Virus record (IMG/VR): IMGVR_UViG_3300046002_004916
Coordinates: 1 to 31,804 of that record
From: a virus
DNA length: 31,804 bases
Direction: 5' to 3' (one strand)
Position 1 is the first letter of the stretch; each line of letters opens with the position of its first letter. A model generated the notes under the pieces. That model was not told the origin of the DNA and did not search any database. It saw only the letters and a list, made by a program, of their open reading frames with translations. The translations under genes and the position numbers were made by a program. Shown piece by piece: positions 1 through 7,480 of this stretch.

Positions 1-255
1 AGCATCACGAAATTCCGCGTTGCACACGGCGCGACGATCTGGACGACGCTTCCCGATGCCCGCGCACGATCAGCAGCAATGCACGAGCGGCGGAAGATCA
101 GCGATGCGGCTAGGCGTGCGAAGGCGCGTGCCGAAGCAGAGCCGGAAGACGCGCCAGATTGGGGCATCACGCAGTCAATCATCCCCGCAGTGTGCGCAAA
201 GCCGCTTGCAACGCGGGCCGTGCGATGGGTGTTTGACCTTGGGAGGGCGGCATGA
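1..255 (+). CDS. Hypothetical phage protein, 3' part only
   Basis: An open frame enters from the left edge and runs 84 codons to TGA at 253-255; the start lies outside the window. The visible part has a basic, Ala/Arg-rich helical middle and ends in a short hydrophobic and aromatic segment (VRWVFDLGRAA). No family is recognised. The stop overlaps the ATG of the next gene (ATGA at 252-255), so the two are probably translationally coupled. It is chosen over the other open frame here because it joins the coupled chain leading to the RusA gene. Confidence 0.55.
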   Translation, partial: SITKFRVAHGATIWTTLPDARARSAAMHERRKISDAARRAKARAEAEPEDAPDWGITQSIIPAVCAKPLATRAVRWVFDLGRAA

Positions 256-326
256 CGCGCTACGTGTGTGTTCTGTGCGGCAGAGAGGGCCACCGCTCAA
301 ACAAGTGTCCGCAGGGGGCGAAATGA
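252..326 (+). CDS. 24-residue CCHC zinc-knuckle protein
   Basis: The ATG at 252 overlaps the previous stop and the TGA at 324-326 overlaps the ATG of rusA at 323, so this tiny frame is coupled on both sides. The product holds one C-x2-C-x4-H-x4-C motif (CVLCGREGHRSNKC), the spacing of a retroviral-type zinc knuckle that binds single-stranded nucleic acid. Almost the whole protein is the knuckle. Its place before a Holliday-junction resolvase suggests a nucleic-acid accessory role, which is inference. Chance occurrence of four metal ligands with exact spacing in a doubly overlapping frame is unlikely. Confidence 0.65.
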   Translation: MTRYVCVLCGREGHRSNKCPQGAK

Positions 327-667
327 TCGTCATGCCCTGGCCCCCAACGGTCAACACCTACTGGCGCATGGTCGGCGGTCGCATGCTCATCAGCAAAGGC
401 GGGCGCGAGTACCGGCAAGCCGTGGCAGAGCTTGCGGCGCTGCACAAGTGGCCGAAGTTCGGAAGCGCCCGCGTGTCGGTGCAGATCGAGGCATGGATGC
501 CCGACAAGCGCCGCCGCGATCTGGACAACCTACTCAAAAGCATGCTCGACAGCCTGACGCATGCCGGGGTGTGGGATGACGACAGCCAGATAGACGGGCT
601 CGCAATCTGGCGCGCTCCGATGGTGGGTGGCATGTGCAAAGTGGAAATTGCAGAGGTGTCGAAATGA
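323..667 (+). CDS. rusA: RusA-family Holliday junction resolvase
   Basis: This 114-residue protein matches the RusA endodeoxyribonuclease family in length and motifs. It begins with the PWPPTVNTYWR segment typical of the family. The acidic site RRRDLDNLLK (residues 63-72, with Asp66, Asp68 and Lys72) and the later GVWDDDSQID segment (Asp85-Asp87) correspond to the metal-binding aspartates and catalytic lysine of RusA. The family cuts four-way DNA junctions as a dimer; in phages this resolves recombination intermediates and branched DNA before packaging. The ATG at 323 is preferred over an upstream in-frame start at 20 because homology begins here and because it overlaps the zinc-knuckle stop. 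Its stop overlaps the next ATG at 664. Confidence 0.92.
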   Translation: MIVMPWPPTVNTYWRMVGGRMLISKGGREYRQAVAELAALHKWPKFGSARVSVQIEAWMPDKRRRDLDNLLKSMLDSLTHAGVWDDDSQIDGLAIWRAPMVGGMCKVEIAEVSK

Positions 668-1014
668 GCGCATGGCGAATCATCACAAAAGCACTCTACG
701 CAGCAGGCGGCGGGCCTGTTCACACCAGCGCATTCGACAACGCGGAACTGAGCTATGACGGGTTTTGGCACGGCATAGAGCGTGCCGGCAATCTCGGAAT
801 GATCGTCAACACCGTGTCAGGCTGGGGCGTTGCTGAACGTGGCCGGTGGGCGCTGACGGACATGGGCCGCGACTGGTGCGAAGGGCGCATTGCGGTTTGC
901 TGCCCGTTGTGGGATCGCGGACGAACCAAGGCGCAGAGGCCGGTGGCTACGTGGCTCAAGGCGCTGCCGAGAGCGGGCGAGATTCAACTAGGGAACCAAT
1001 GCACACAGCCGTAG
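664..1014 (+). CDS. Hypothetical phage protein, winged-helix-like
   Basis: A 116-residue protein whose ATG overlaps the rusA stop (ATGA at 664-667). The middle has the look of a winged helix: a helical stretch around FWHGIERAGNLGMIV followed by GRWALTDMGRDWCEGR, a pattern common in small phage DNA-binding proteins. The C-terminal half contains two cysteines close together (AVCCPLW) and a basic linker. No named family is recognised. It lies between rusA and a Q-like regulator in a fully coupled set, so a regulatory or DNA-metabolism role is likely but unproven. The last 16 bases overlap the start of the following gene. Confidence 0.7.
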   Translation: MSAWRIITKALYAAGGGPVHTSAFDNAELSYDGFWHGIERAGNLGMIVNTVSGWGVAERGRWALTDMGRDWCEGRIAVCCPLWDRGRTKAQRPVATWLKALPRAGEIQLGNQCTQP

Positions 1015-1364
1015 ATTTCGCGCATGTCGCAGACCGCCACCAGGCCATTGACGCGCGCCTAGCCAATTGGGCGCGGTGGAGTAGCAACCGAAGCGGCAGC
1101 AAGGCTAGCCCGATGTTCGCCATGTACCGATCTACGGAGCAATGGGGCAATGAGTCCGCATCGGCTCCGGTTGATGGACTCGACGCGCAGCGAATCCAGA
1201 AAGCCGTTGGGCATTTGCCGACACCGCACAGGCTGGCGCTGTCGTGGTGTTACATCAAGCGCAACAACCCCCGCAAGGCAGCAACGAGCCTGGGCGAGAC
1301 GATGGAAGGGCTGGCGCGGCTGATTGAGGATGCGCGGCAAATGTTGATTAACCGAAAGGCATGA
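999..1364 (+). CDS. Putative Q-like late antiterminator
   Basis: A 121-residue protein. The first half carries a tryptophan-containing helix (LANWARWSSNRSG) and SPMFAMYRS; the second half (about residues 60-120) looks like a sigma-region-4-type helix-turn-helix, with LALSWCYIKRNNPRKAATSLG followed closely by a recognition-like helix ending in DARQMLINR. This arrangement, and the position directly before the terminase, resembles the small Q-type antitermination regulators of beta- and gamma-proteobacterial phages. A short ORF, a promoter-like sequence, a large palindrome and a strong terminator follow before terS, as expected for a Q-controlled late switch. The family call rests on pattern and context, not on an alignment. 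Overlaps the preceding gene by 16 bases. Confidence 0.6.
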   Translation: MHTAVDFAHVADRHQAIDARLANWARWSSNRSGSKASPMFAMYRSTEQWGNESASAPVDGLDAQRIQKAVGHLPTPHRLALSWCYIKRNNPRKAATSLGETMEGLARLIEDARQMLINRKA

Positions 1365-1365
1365 A

Positions 1366-1584
1366 ATGAAGATTGAAACTTTGGTTCAGATGAAGCCGAC
1401 TGATGTTGCGGTGCTTCACTTTGAGGCAATCGAGTTGATCGCGCTGATGTGGGCGGTTGAGTTTGCGGTTGGAGTGGTGCCCTCTGATGACATCACAGAG
1501 CAAGCGTGGGCAGCGCATAGCCGGCTGCAGGAGGCATTCAAGGCGCTAAACGATCAAATTAGCAGGCGCGCACAAAACGACTAG
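1366..1584 (+). CDS. Small hypothetical phage protein
   Basis: A 72-residue, mostly helical and acidic protein with a hydrophobic stretch (IELIALMWAVEFAVGVV, about residues 22-38) that is amphipathic rather than clearly membrane-spanning. It starts one base after the stop of the Q-like gene, with a purine-rich sequence upstream, so it is part of the same operon. The stop codon (1582-1584) lies inside the left arm of the large palindrome described at 1581-1618. No family is recognised. Confidence 0.65.
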   Translation: MKIETLVQMKPTDVAVLHFEAIELIALMWAVEFAVGVVPSDDITEQAWAAHSRLQEAFKALNDQISRRAQND

Positions 1585-1618
1585 CTCACCACTTGCGCTA
1601 GCGCAGAAAATGAGCTAG
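1581..1618. promoter_or_regulatory. Two-layer perfect palindrome, candidate operator or packaging site
   Basis: The outer arms CTAGCTCA (1581-1588) and TGAGCTAG (1611-1618) are exact reverse complements. The inner TGCGCTAGCGCA (1594-1605) is a perfect 12-base palindrome. Both layers share exactly the same centre (1599.5), with 5 unpaired bases between layers on each side. Such concentric symmetry fits binding of a dimer or tetramer. It overlaps a promoter-like sequence and sits 113 bases upstream of terS, so candidate roles are a late operator, a Q or TerS recognition site, or part of a pac/cos region. Confidence 0.6.
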
Positions 1619-1621
1619 AGT
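1593..1621 (+). promoter_or_regulatory. Possible late promoter
   Basis: TTGCGC (1593-1598) and TAGAGT (1616-1621) are separated by exactly 17 bases and match the sigma-70 hexamers at 3/6 and 4/6 positions. The elements lie within the palindrome, so a bound protein would block or control them. Transcription would begin near 1628 and meet the terminator at 1677, giving a short leader RNA like that made from the lambda late promoter. The match is weak; the arrangement is the main support. Confidence 0.4.
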
Positions 1622-1676
1622 CTTGCAACGACTATCGGGTCGCCCATCCATTTCGGAGGCGCCCGTGTCTGTAAGA

Positions 1677-1707
1677 GCCCGCGTCTTCCGAGACGGCGGG
1701 CTTTTTT
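1677..1707 (+). terminator. Rho-independent terminator before terS
   Basis: GCCCGC plus GTCT pair with AGAC and GCGGGC around a TCCG loop, with one bulged G, followed by six T. It is a strong intrinsic terminator placed between the Q-like gene and the packaging operon. Late transcription would have to read through it, which agrees with a Q-type antiterminator encoded just upstream. Confidence 0.85.
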
Positions 1708-1730
1708 GTTTCCACTTGGCGGGCAGCGCC

Positions 1731-2135
1731 ATGATTGCCGAAAGGCGCCAACGCATGTATCCGCCAGAAGTAAGGCAAGCGGTCCTAGACCGAATCGCAG
1801 ACGGCGAAAGCCTCCGCAGCGTGTGCAGCCGAGACGGCATGCCGGGAAAACGGACAGTTCTGGATTGGTGCGATGCCGATGAGGAATTCCGCACCAAGTA
1901 CGCCCGCGCACGAGAAGCCCAGGCCGATGTGCTGTTCGAGGGCATGGCCGACATTGAGGCGAACGTCCTGACCGGCGATCTGAAGCCAGATGCTGCGCGG
2001 GTTGTGCTGGACTCGCAGCGCTGGCGGGCTGAGAAGCTGAAGCCGAAAGCGTATGGCACCAAGGTTGACTTGAACCATACCGGCGTTGTGAAGTTCGAGC
2101 GGATTGAATGCGTTGTCGTCGATCCTTCGCGTTGA
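1731..2135 (+). CDS. terS: Terminase small subunit (Sf6-type)
   Basis: A 134-residue protein with the layout of Sf6-like small terminases. An N-terminal helix-turn-helix (about residues 12-45: YPPEVRQAVLDRIADGESLR, then RTVLDWCDADEEF) is followed by the YARAREAQAD helix and an oligomerisation region. TerS oligomers bind the packaging site on concatemeric DNA and recruit the large subunit. The frame stays open upstream to 1623, but that part crosses the terminator, so the ATG at 1731 is chosen; an ATG at 1755 is also possible. The 3' end overlaps the large-subunit gene by about 32 bases in another frame, suggesting coupled translation. Confidence 0.85.
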   Translation: MIAERRQRMYPPEVRQAVLDRIADGESLRSVCSRDGMPGKRTVLDWCDADEEFRTKYARAREAQADVLFEGMADIEANVLTGDLKPDAARVVLDSQRWRAEKLKPKAYGTKVDLNHTGVVKFERIECVVVDPSR

Positions 2136-3348
2136 GATTGCTCGGGCGTTCCTTCCGCTTGAGAAGCCAGCGCGGTATCTAGGGGCTCATGGCGGGCGCG
2201 GGTCGTCAAAGTCGCATTACTTCGCTGGTAAGTGGCTAAGACGCAGCATCGCCGAGAAGTTCGATTGCGTGTGCTTGCGCGAGGTGCAGCGCTCGCTAGA
2301 GTTCTCGGTGAAGAAACTGCTAGAGCAGAAGATAGAGACGCACAACGCGGGCGCCTACTTCGATGTTCAAGACCGCCGAATCATTGCGTCGAACGGTGGC
2401 GTAACGATCTTTGAGGGCTTGCAGAATCACACAGCGGATTCGATCAAGTCGCTAGAGGGGTTCGACGCAGCATGGACCGAAGAGGCTCACGGACTGAGCC
2501 AGCGAAGCCTAGACATCCTGCGGCCAACGATCCGCAAGCCCGGTTCTCAGCTTTGGTTTAGCTGGAATCCTGACCTAGACACTGATCCGATTGATGCGCT
2601 GTTGCGGTGTGAGAACCCGCCGCCCGATGCCATCGTTGTCCAGGCGAACTATCTCGATAACCCGTGGCTTCCGCAGGTTCTGCGCGAAGAGATGGAGTAC
2701 GACAAGCGGCGCGACCCTGACAAGTACGCGCATGTGTGGCTTGGTGAGTACCGCAGGAACAGCGAAGCGCGGGTCTTCAAGAACTGGCGCATCGAAGAGT
2801 TTGAGATTCAGCCCGAGTGGATTCTGAGGCAGGGCGCCGATTGGGGCTTCAGCGTAGACCCTTCTGTCTTGGTGCAATGCGCAATCGTTGGGCGCACGCT
2901 GTACGTTCCGCATGAGGCGTACCGGGTCGGCTGCGAAATCGACTTCATGCCTGACCTGTTCCGCACTGTTCCAGACGCTGAGCGCTGGGCCACGGTGGCG
3001 GATTCAGCCAGGCCGGAGACGATCAGCTACATGGTGCGGCACGGCTTCCCGAAGATGCTCGCAGCCATCAAGGGTGCGAAGTCGCTAGAAGAGGGCGTCG
3101 AGTTCCTGAAGTCTTTCGACATCGTGGTGCATCCGCGTTGCGCCCATTTGATTGATGAGCTGACGCTCTACAGCTACGAGGTTGACAAGCTGACCAACCA
3201 AGTCTTGCCGAAGCTGGCAGACAAAGACAACCACGTCATCGACTCGTTGCGCTATGCCTGCGAAGGTGCGCGACGGGCTCAGAAGCGGCCACGTCCTGAA
3301 TTCAAGCAACAGCAGCACCACGGAACCGACGGATTCTTAGGTCTATGA
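2104..3348 (+). CDS. terL: Terminase large subunit (packaging ATPase and nuclease)
   Basis: A 414-residue terminase of the PBSX/Sf6-like group. The Walker A motif GGRGSSKS spans residues 30-37, and the Walker B region with the catalytic acid is at 121-127 (DAAWTEE). The C-terminal RNase H-like nuclease has the expected acidic residues at Asp246 (ADWGF), Asp300 and Asp380 (HVIDSLRYA). The enzyme drives DNA into the procapsid through the portal and cuts the concatemer. No ATG is available near the true N-terminus; the TTG at 2104 has a purine-rich GAGCGGA just upstream, and a TTG at 2113 is the alternative. The stop overlaps the portal start (ATGA at 3345-3348). Confidence 0.93.
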   Translation: MNALSSILRVEIARAFLPLEKPARYLGAHGGRGSSKSHYFAGKWLRRSIAEKFDCVCLREVQRSLEFSVKKLLEQKIETHNAGAYFDVQDRRIIASNGGVTIFEGLQNHTADSIKSLEGFDAAWTEEAHGLSQRSLDILRPTIRKPGSQLWFSWNPDLDTDPIDALLRCENPPPDAIVVQANYLDNPWLPQVLREEMEYDKRRDPDKYAHVWLGEYRRNSEARVFKNWRIEEFEIQPEWILRQGADWGFSVDPSVLVQCAIVGRTLYVPHEAYRVGCEIDFMPDLFRTVPDAERWATVADSARPETISYMVRHGFPKMLAAIKGAKSLEEGVEFLKSFDIVVHPRCAHLIDELTLYSYEVDKLTNQVLPKLADKDNHVIDSLRYACEGARRAQKRPRPEFKQQQHHGTDGFLGL

Positions 3349-5393
3349 CAACCAAACGCGACAAGATCATCGAAGAGGCACGCACGCGGTACGAATACGC
3401 GAGCGAAGCCTGGGCGCCGATCTATGCGCTGATGTCCGACGACCTGGCTTTCAGTGATCCGACATGCCTGAAGCAGTGGCCCGACAAGGTGAAGCGCGAG
3501 CGTGAGATGGACGGGCGCCCATGCCTGACGTTCGATCAGATCGGCCAGTACGTGCGGCAGATCATCAACCAGGCGCGGCGCAACAAGCCCGCGCTCAAGT
3601 TCCTGCCTGTTGACGACAACAGCGATGTGGAGCTGTGCGAGGTGTTGCAGGGCTTGGCGCGGCAGACTGAGTACGAGAGCAAGGCGGAGGTGGCTTACAT
3701 CACTTCGCTCGATCATGCGGTGCGCGGTGGGCTCGGTTTCTTCCGTCTCATCACTGAAGAGATGCAGGGCAGCGAAGTCGTCGGCCAGCAGTGCGCGAAG
3801 ATCATGCGCGTTGTTGATGTGAAGTCGATCAAGCTGGACCCTGATTTCACCGAGATGGACGGCAGCGACTCGGGTTGGGGCTTTGCGGAAGAAACCTACA
3901 CCCGCGAGGCGTTCAAGAAGGCATGGCCGAAGGCTGCGCTTGTCGATTGGGACTCGCAAGGCTGGTTTGGCAAGGATCACATTCGCGTCTGCGAGTACTT
4001 CCGCGTTGTCGAGACGACCACCAACAAGATCAGCGTTGGCGGCAAGAGCTACAGCGAAGAGGAATACTGGCAGGCTGCTGCTGCCGATCCGACGATGGGC
4101 GAGCCTGTGCCCCATGCTGCGAAGTCGCGCAAGGTTGAATGGTTCAAGCTGTCGGGCGAGGAAGTGCTAGAGCAGTCGGAGTTCCCGGCCGAGTTCGTGC
4201 CCATCTTCCCGGTCATCGGCAATGAGTCGTGGGAAGAGGGCAAGCGGCGTTTGGGCGGCATCGTGCGGCCAGTGCGTGACGGCCAGGTGGCGTACAACTT
4301 TGAGCGCAATGGCGAGATTGAAGCGGTCGCCATCGGGCCTAAAGCCCCGTGGGTTGCGCCGGCTGAAGCCATCGAAGGCTACGAAGCTGAGTGGAAGAAC
4401 GCGAACCGGGGCAACATCTCGGTACTGCACTACAACAGCATCGACGAGCAAGGCAACCCGATCAACGCACCGACGCGGATCAATCCCGCTGGTGTTGCTG
4501 CGGGTTGGGTGACGCTGGCGGAGCGCTCCAAGGCAGACATTCAGAGCGGCATGGGCATGTTCTCGGCTTCGGTCGGCAACAACCCCAACAACCAAAGCGG
4601 GCGGGCTGTTCTTGCGTTGCAGGACAAGGCAGAGATTGGCTCGTTCCACTACATCGACAATTTGGCGCTGAGCATTTCGCACATGGGCCGGGTGTTGACG
4701 CAAGTGTGGCCGCGCATCTATGACCAGGCGCAGATTGTTCGCATCCTTGGCGAAGACGACGAATCGACATTCGTGCAGGTTGACCCGCAGCAGCAGCGCG
4801 GCTATCAGAAGCAGCAGGGGCAGGACGGGCGCGAGGTGGTGACGATCAACCCCGGAGCCGGCCGATACGATGCCCGCGCAGTGGTTGGCCCGGCCTACTC
4901 GACGCGGCAGACTGAAGCCGCAGCCGAGATAAGCGAACTGGTGAACGGCAACCCGCAGATGCTGTCGCTCATCGGTGACGTTTGGGTCAAGATGCGCAAC
5001 TTCCCCGAAGCGGAGAAGCTGGCAAAGCGCTTTAAGGCGATGCTGCCGCCGCAGGTTGCAGCGCTTGAGAAGGAAGACGAAGGCCAGGCCGAAATCCCGC
5101 CTGAAGTCGAGCAGGCCATGCAACAGGCCGGGCAGGAAATCCAAGCGCTGCGAGAGCAGAACCAGCAGTTGATGCAGGAAGTGCAAAGCAAGGCCCAGGC
5201 AGACGCGGCAAAGTACGAATCCGCTCAGACGCTGGAAATGATCCGCTCGCAGACTCAATTGCAGCTTGCCGAGATGAACAACGACGCCAAACAGGACGTT
5301 GAAGAACTCAAGGGAATGATTGCGATGCTGATCCAGCAGATGCAACCACCCCCGCAACTCGCAGCCGCTGTGTCTGAGGACATGGCCGAATAG
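3345..5393 (+). CDS. Portal protein (P22-like)
   Basis: A 682-residue protein close in length to the P22 portal (725). The N-terminal segment FDQIGQYVRQIINQARRNKPALKFLP followed by a conserved region (VRGGLGFFRL, about residues 123-135) is typical of P22-type portals. The centre holds the crown/stem-like GMGMFSASVGNNPNNQSGRAV segment. The last 110 residues are a Gln-rich coiled coil, comparable to the P22 portal barrel. Twelve copies form the vertex through which DNA enters and leaves. It is preceded by terL with a 4-base overlap and followed by a terminator and the scaffold gene, the usual P22/Sf6 order. Confidence 0.9.
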   Translation: MTTKRDKIIEEARTRYEYASEAWAPIYALMSDDLAFSDPTCLKQWPDKVKREREMDGRPCLTFDQIGQYVRQIINQARRNKPALKFLPVDDNSDVELCEVLQGLARQTEYESKAEVAYITSLDHAVRGGLGFFRLITEEMQGSEVVGQQCAKIMRVVDVKSIKLDPDFTEMDGSDSGWGFAEETYTREAFKKAWPKAALVDWDSQGWFGKDHIRVCEYFRVVETTTNKISVGGKSYSEEEYWQAAAADPTMGEPVPHAAKSRKVEWFKLSGEEVLEQSEFPAEFVPIFPVIGNESWEEGKRRLGGIVRPVRDGQVAYNFERNGEIEAVAIGPKAPWVAPAEAIEGYEAEWKNANRGNISVLHYNSIDEQGNPINAPTRINPAGVAAGWVTLAERSKADIQSGMGMFSASVGNNPNNQSGRAVLALQDKAEIGSFHYIDNLALSISHMGRVLTQVWPRIYDQAQIVRILGEDDESTFVQVDPQQQRGYQKQQGQDGREVVTINPGAGRYDARAVVGPAYSTRQTEAAAEISELVNGNPQMLSLIGDVWVKMRNFPEAEKLAKRFKAMLPPQVAALEKEDEGQAEIPPEVEQAMQQAGQEIQALREQNQQLMQEVQSKAQADAAKYESAQTLEMIRSQTQLQLAEMNNDAKQDVEELKGMIAMLIQQMQPPPQLAAAVSEDMAE

Positions 5394-5410
5394 ACCGCTT
5401 CACCCCAACA

Positions 5411-5441
5411 GCCCGCCCAGGTAACCCGGCGGGCTTTTTTT
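5411..5441 (+). terminator. Rho-independent terminator after portal
   Basis: GCCCGCC (5411-5417) pairs with GGCGGGC (5428-5434) around a 10-base loop and is followed by seven T. It lies in the short gap between portal and scaffold, so it may lower or modulate the ratio of portal to scaffold/coat transcripts unless transcription is antiterminated. Confidence 0.85.
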
Positions 5442-5480
5442 CGTCTTGGGCCGATTCGCCCATGTCTCATTGAAACGTCA

Positions 5481-6212
5481 ATGACCGAAGAAAACAACGG
5501 CTCACCTGTCGCAGAGCCGGAAATCCCAGCGACTGAAGCAACCGCGCAAGAGAACCCGGAAGTCGCGGCACCGGAAAACGATGAGGCAGCAGAGCGCGAC
5601 GACCCGAACCGGGTAGTCAAGCGCATGGAGCGCCGCATTGATCGACTCACAGCAGCACGCTACCAAGCCGAAGCCCGCGCAGAGCAGGTTGCAGCGCAGT
5701 ACGAGCAGCTACGAGCGCAGTTGTCCCAAGAAGCGCCGCAGCAAGGCGGACAGCAAGACCCGGTCGCGTTGGCCCGCGAGATGTCTCAAGTCGAGCGCAT
5801 CACTGAGAAGGCCAACGGTATTGCGGCAGATGGCAACAAGCGGTTTGAAGGCTTCGGTAAAGCCGTGCAAACCGTATCGGCAGAGGTTGGCTCGCTGTTC
5901 GACAAGCGAGGCAAAGCAACCCCAATCGGTGAAGCCATCTTGGCAGCAGATGACCCGGCTGCGCTGATTCACCACATCGGGAGCAATCCCGACCTTGCGG
6001 CTGATCTGGCGGACATGACCCCCATTCAGCAAGCCCGAAAGCTGGCCCGCATCGAAATCGAAATGGGCAAGCCGAAGGAAACCAAGCAATCAATGGCCCC
6101 GAAGCCAATCAGCCCTGCCCGCGCAATAGCGCGAGACACCGGGGCGCTGTCGAACGACTTGCCAATGGACGAATGGGCAAGGCGTTTTCTTCAGCAGCGG
6201 GCCAAGCGTTAA
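5481..6212 (+). CDS. Capsid scaffolding protein
   Basis: A 243-residue, highly charged protein lacking cysteine and tryptophan in its N-terminal half. Residues 1-40 are acidic and disordered (many Glu, Ala and Pro). Residues about 43-90 form a coiled coil (VVKRMERRIDRLTAARYQAE and onward). The C-terminus is short and basic (WARRFLQQRAKR), like the coat-binding helix of P22-type scaffolds. Scaffolds direct coat assembly into the procapsid and then leave. The assignment rests on this composition and the position between portal and coat. It ends 20 bases before the coat gene. Confidence 0.85.
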   Translation: MTEENNGSPVAEPEIPATEATAQENPEVAAPENDEAAERDDPNRVVKRMERRIDRLTAARYQAEARAEQVAAQYEQLRAQLSQEAPQQGGQQDPVALAREMSQVERITEKANGIAADGNKRFEGFGKAVQTVSAEVGSLFDKRGKATPIGEAILAADDPAALIHHIGSNPDLAADLADMTPIQQARKLARIEIEMGKPKETKQSMAPKPISPARAIARDTGALSNDLPMDEWARRFLQQRAKR

Positions 6213-6232
6213 CCAATCACTGAAAGCGAATC

Positions 6233-7423
6233 ATGGCAAACACCATCCTGACCCCCACCGAGGTGACCCGCGCGGCTCTCGCCATCCTTCACCAGAAGCT
6301 GAACTTCATCGGCAACGTGTATCGCGGGTATGACGACCGCTTTGCACGCGACGGCGCGAAGATCGGCGACACGCTGACCATCCGCCTGCCGAACGAGTAC
6401 ACCGTTCGCTCTGGCGCGACCCTGTCAGCGCAGGAAACCACCGAAACCAGCACCACCCTCTCGGTTAACAACCAGAAGGGCGTTGACCTGAATTTCACTT
6501 CGGCCGAACGGACGATGAGCATTCAGGACTTCAGCACGCGCATTCTTGAGCCGGCGATGTCGGTTCTGGCGTCGAACTTGGAAGCAGACGCATTGAGCAT
6601 GTACAAAGACGTTTACAACTTGGTCGATGGTGACGCGGCTGCGTTCACCTTCGGCTCGGTGGTTGACGCCAAGACCATGCTTACGAACATGCTCGTCCCG
6701 AACGGCGAGCGTTCGATGGTGATGAACACCGCGCACGCCAACAAGCTGATCCGAGACCGCAAGGATGCATTCAACCCCGGATCGGACGTTACCAAGATGT
6801 TCCGCGAAGGCATCGTTGACCGCTCGGCCGGCTTCGACCTGTACGAAAACACGCTGGTCCTGCCGCACACCACGGGCACCGCCGCCAAGGTCACCACATA
6901 CCTTGTCAACGGCGCCACGCAGACCGGCGCTGCTCTGACGGTTGACACCGGAACCACGACGTTCTTGGCGGGCGATGTCATCACCCTCGCCAACGTGTTC
7001 CGAGTCCACCCGGAGACGAAGGCGAACGCTGGCGTCTTGCACCAGTTTGTGGTTACAGCGAACAGCGGCGGCAGCGCGACCAGCTTGGCGATCAGCCCGG
7101 CTATCGTGACCAGCGGCGCGCGTCAGAACGTCAGCGGCTCGCCTGCTGACAACGCAGCGATTACCAAGGTCGGCGCGGGCGCGTCGGAAACCCTGACGCA
7201 ATCGCTGGCGTTCCACCGGAACGCTTTCACGTTCGCCACTGCCGATCTGGTGATGCCCGAGGGCGTGGACTTCGCAGCCCGCGAAGTGATGGACGGCATC
7301 AGCATGCGGATCGTGCGCCAGTACGACATCGTGAACGACAAGTTCCCGTGTCGCATCGACGTGCTGTATGGCTACAAGACTCTGCGCGCCCAACTGGCGA
7401 CCCGCGTTCACAACGACGGTTAA
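6233..7423 (+). CDS. Major capsid (coat) protein, P22 gp5-like
   Basis: A 396-residue coat protein of the P22 gene-5 family (P22 coat has 430). It opens with MANTILTPTEVTRAALAILHQ, then the FIGNVYRGYDDRF and TIRLPNEYTVRSGA segments of the HK97 fold N-arm and E-loop. Residues about 220-310 contain a Thr/Gly-rich insertion (AATQ, TTTFLAGDVITLANVFRV) that would correspond to the inserted I-domain. A capsid shell is built from several hundred copies. The gene is followed directly by a strong terminator, consistent with a highly expressed transcript ending here. Confidence 0.93.
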   Translation: MANTILTPTEVTRAALAILHQKLNFIGNVYRGYDDRFARDGAKIGDTLTIRLPNEYTVRSGATLSAQETTETSTTLSVNNQKGVDLNFTSAERTMSIQDFSTRILEPAMSVLASNLEADALSMYKDVYNLVDGDAAAFTFGSVVDAKTMLTNMLVPNGERSMVMNTAHANKLIRDRKDAFNPGSDVTKMFREGIVDRSAGFDLYENTLVLPHTTGTAAKVTTYLVNGATQTGAALTVDTGTTTFLAGDVITLANVFRVHPETKANAGVLHQFVVTANSGGSATSLAISPAIVTSGARQNVSGSPADNAAITKVGAGASETLTQSLAFHRNAFTFATADLVMPEGVDFAAREVMDGISMRIVRQYDIVNDKFPCRIDVLYGYKTLRAQLATRVHNDG

Positions 7424-7428
7424 GTCTG

Positions 7429-7449
7429 AGCCCCTTCGGGGGCTTTTTT
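7429..7449 (+). terminator. Rho-independent terminator after coat gene
   Basis: AGCCCC (7429-7434), TTCG loop (7435-7438), GGGGCT (7439-7444), then a T run. It is a compact stem with a stable UUCG loop six bases after the coat stop codon. Confidence 0.9.
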
Positions 7450-7480
7450 GTGCGCCATTGACTGACGCAAAAGAAAGCCT

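Noticed and set aside
4167-5357. Long leftward frame opposite the portal gene
   Set aside because: It is the mirror of a clear portal coding frame in GC-rich DNA, with no start signal or recognisable domain.
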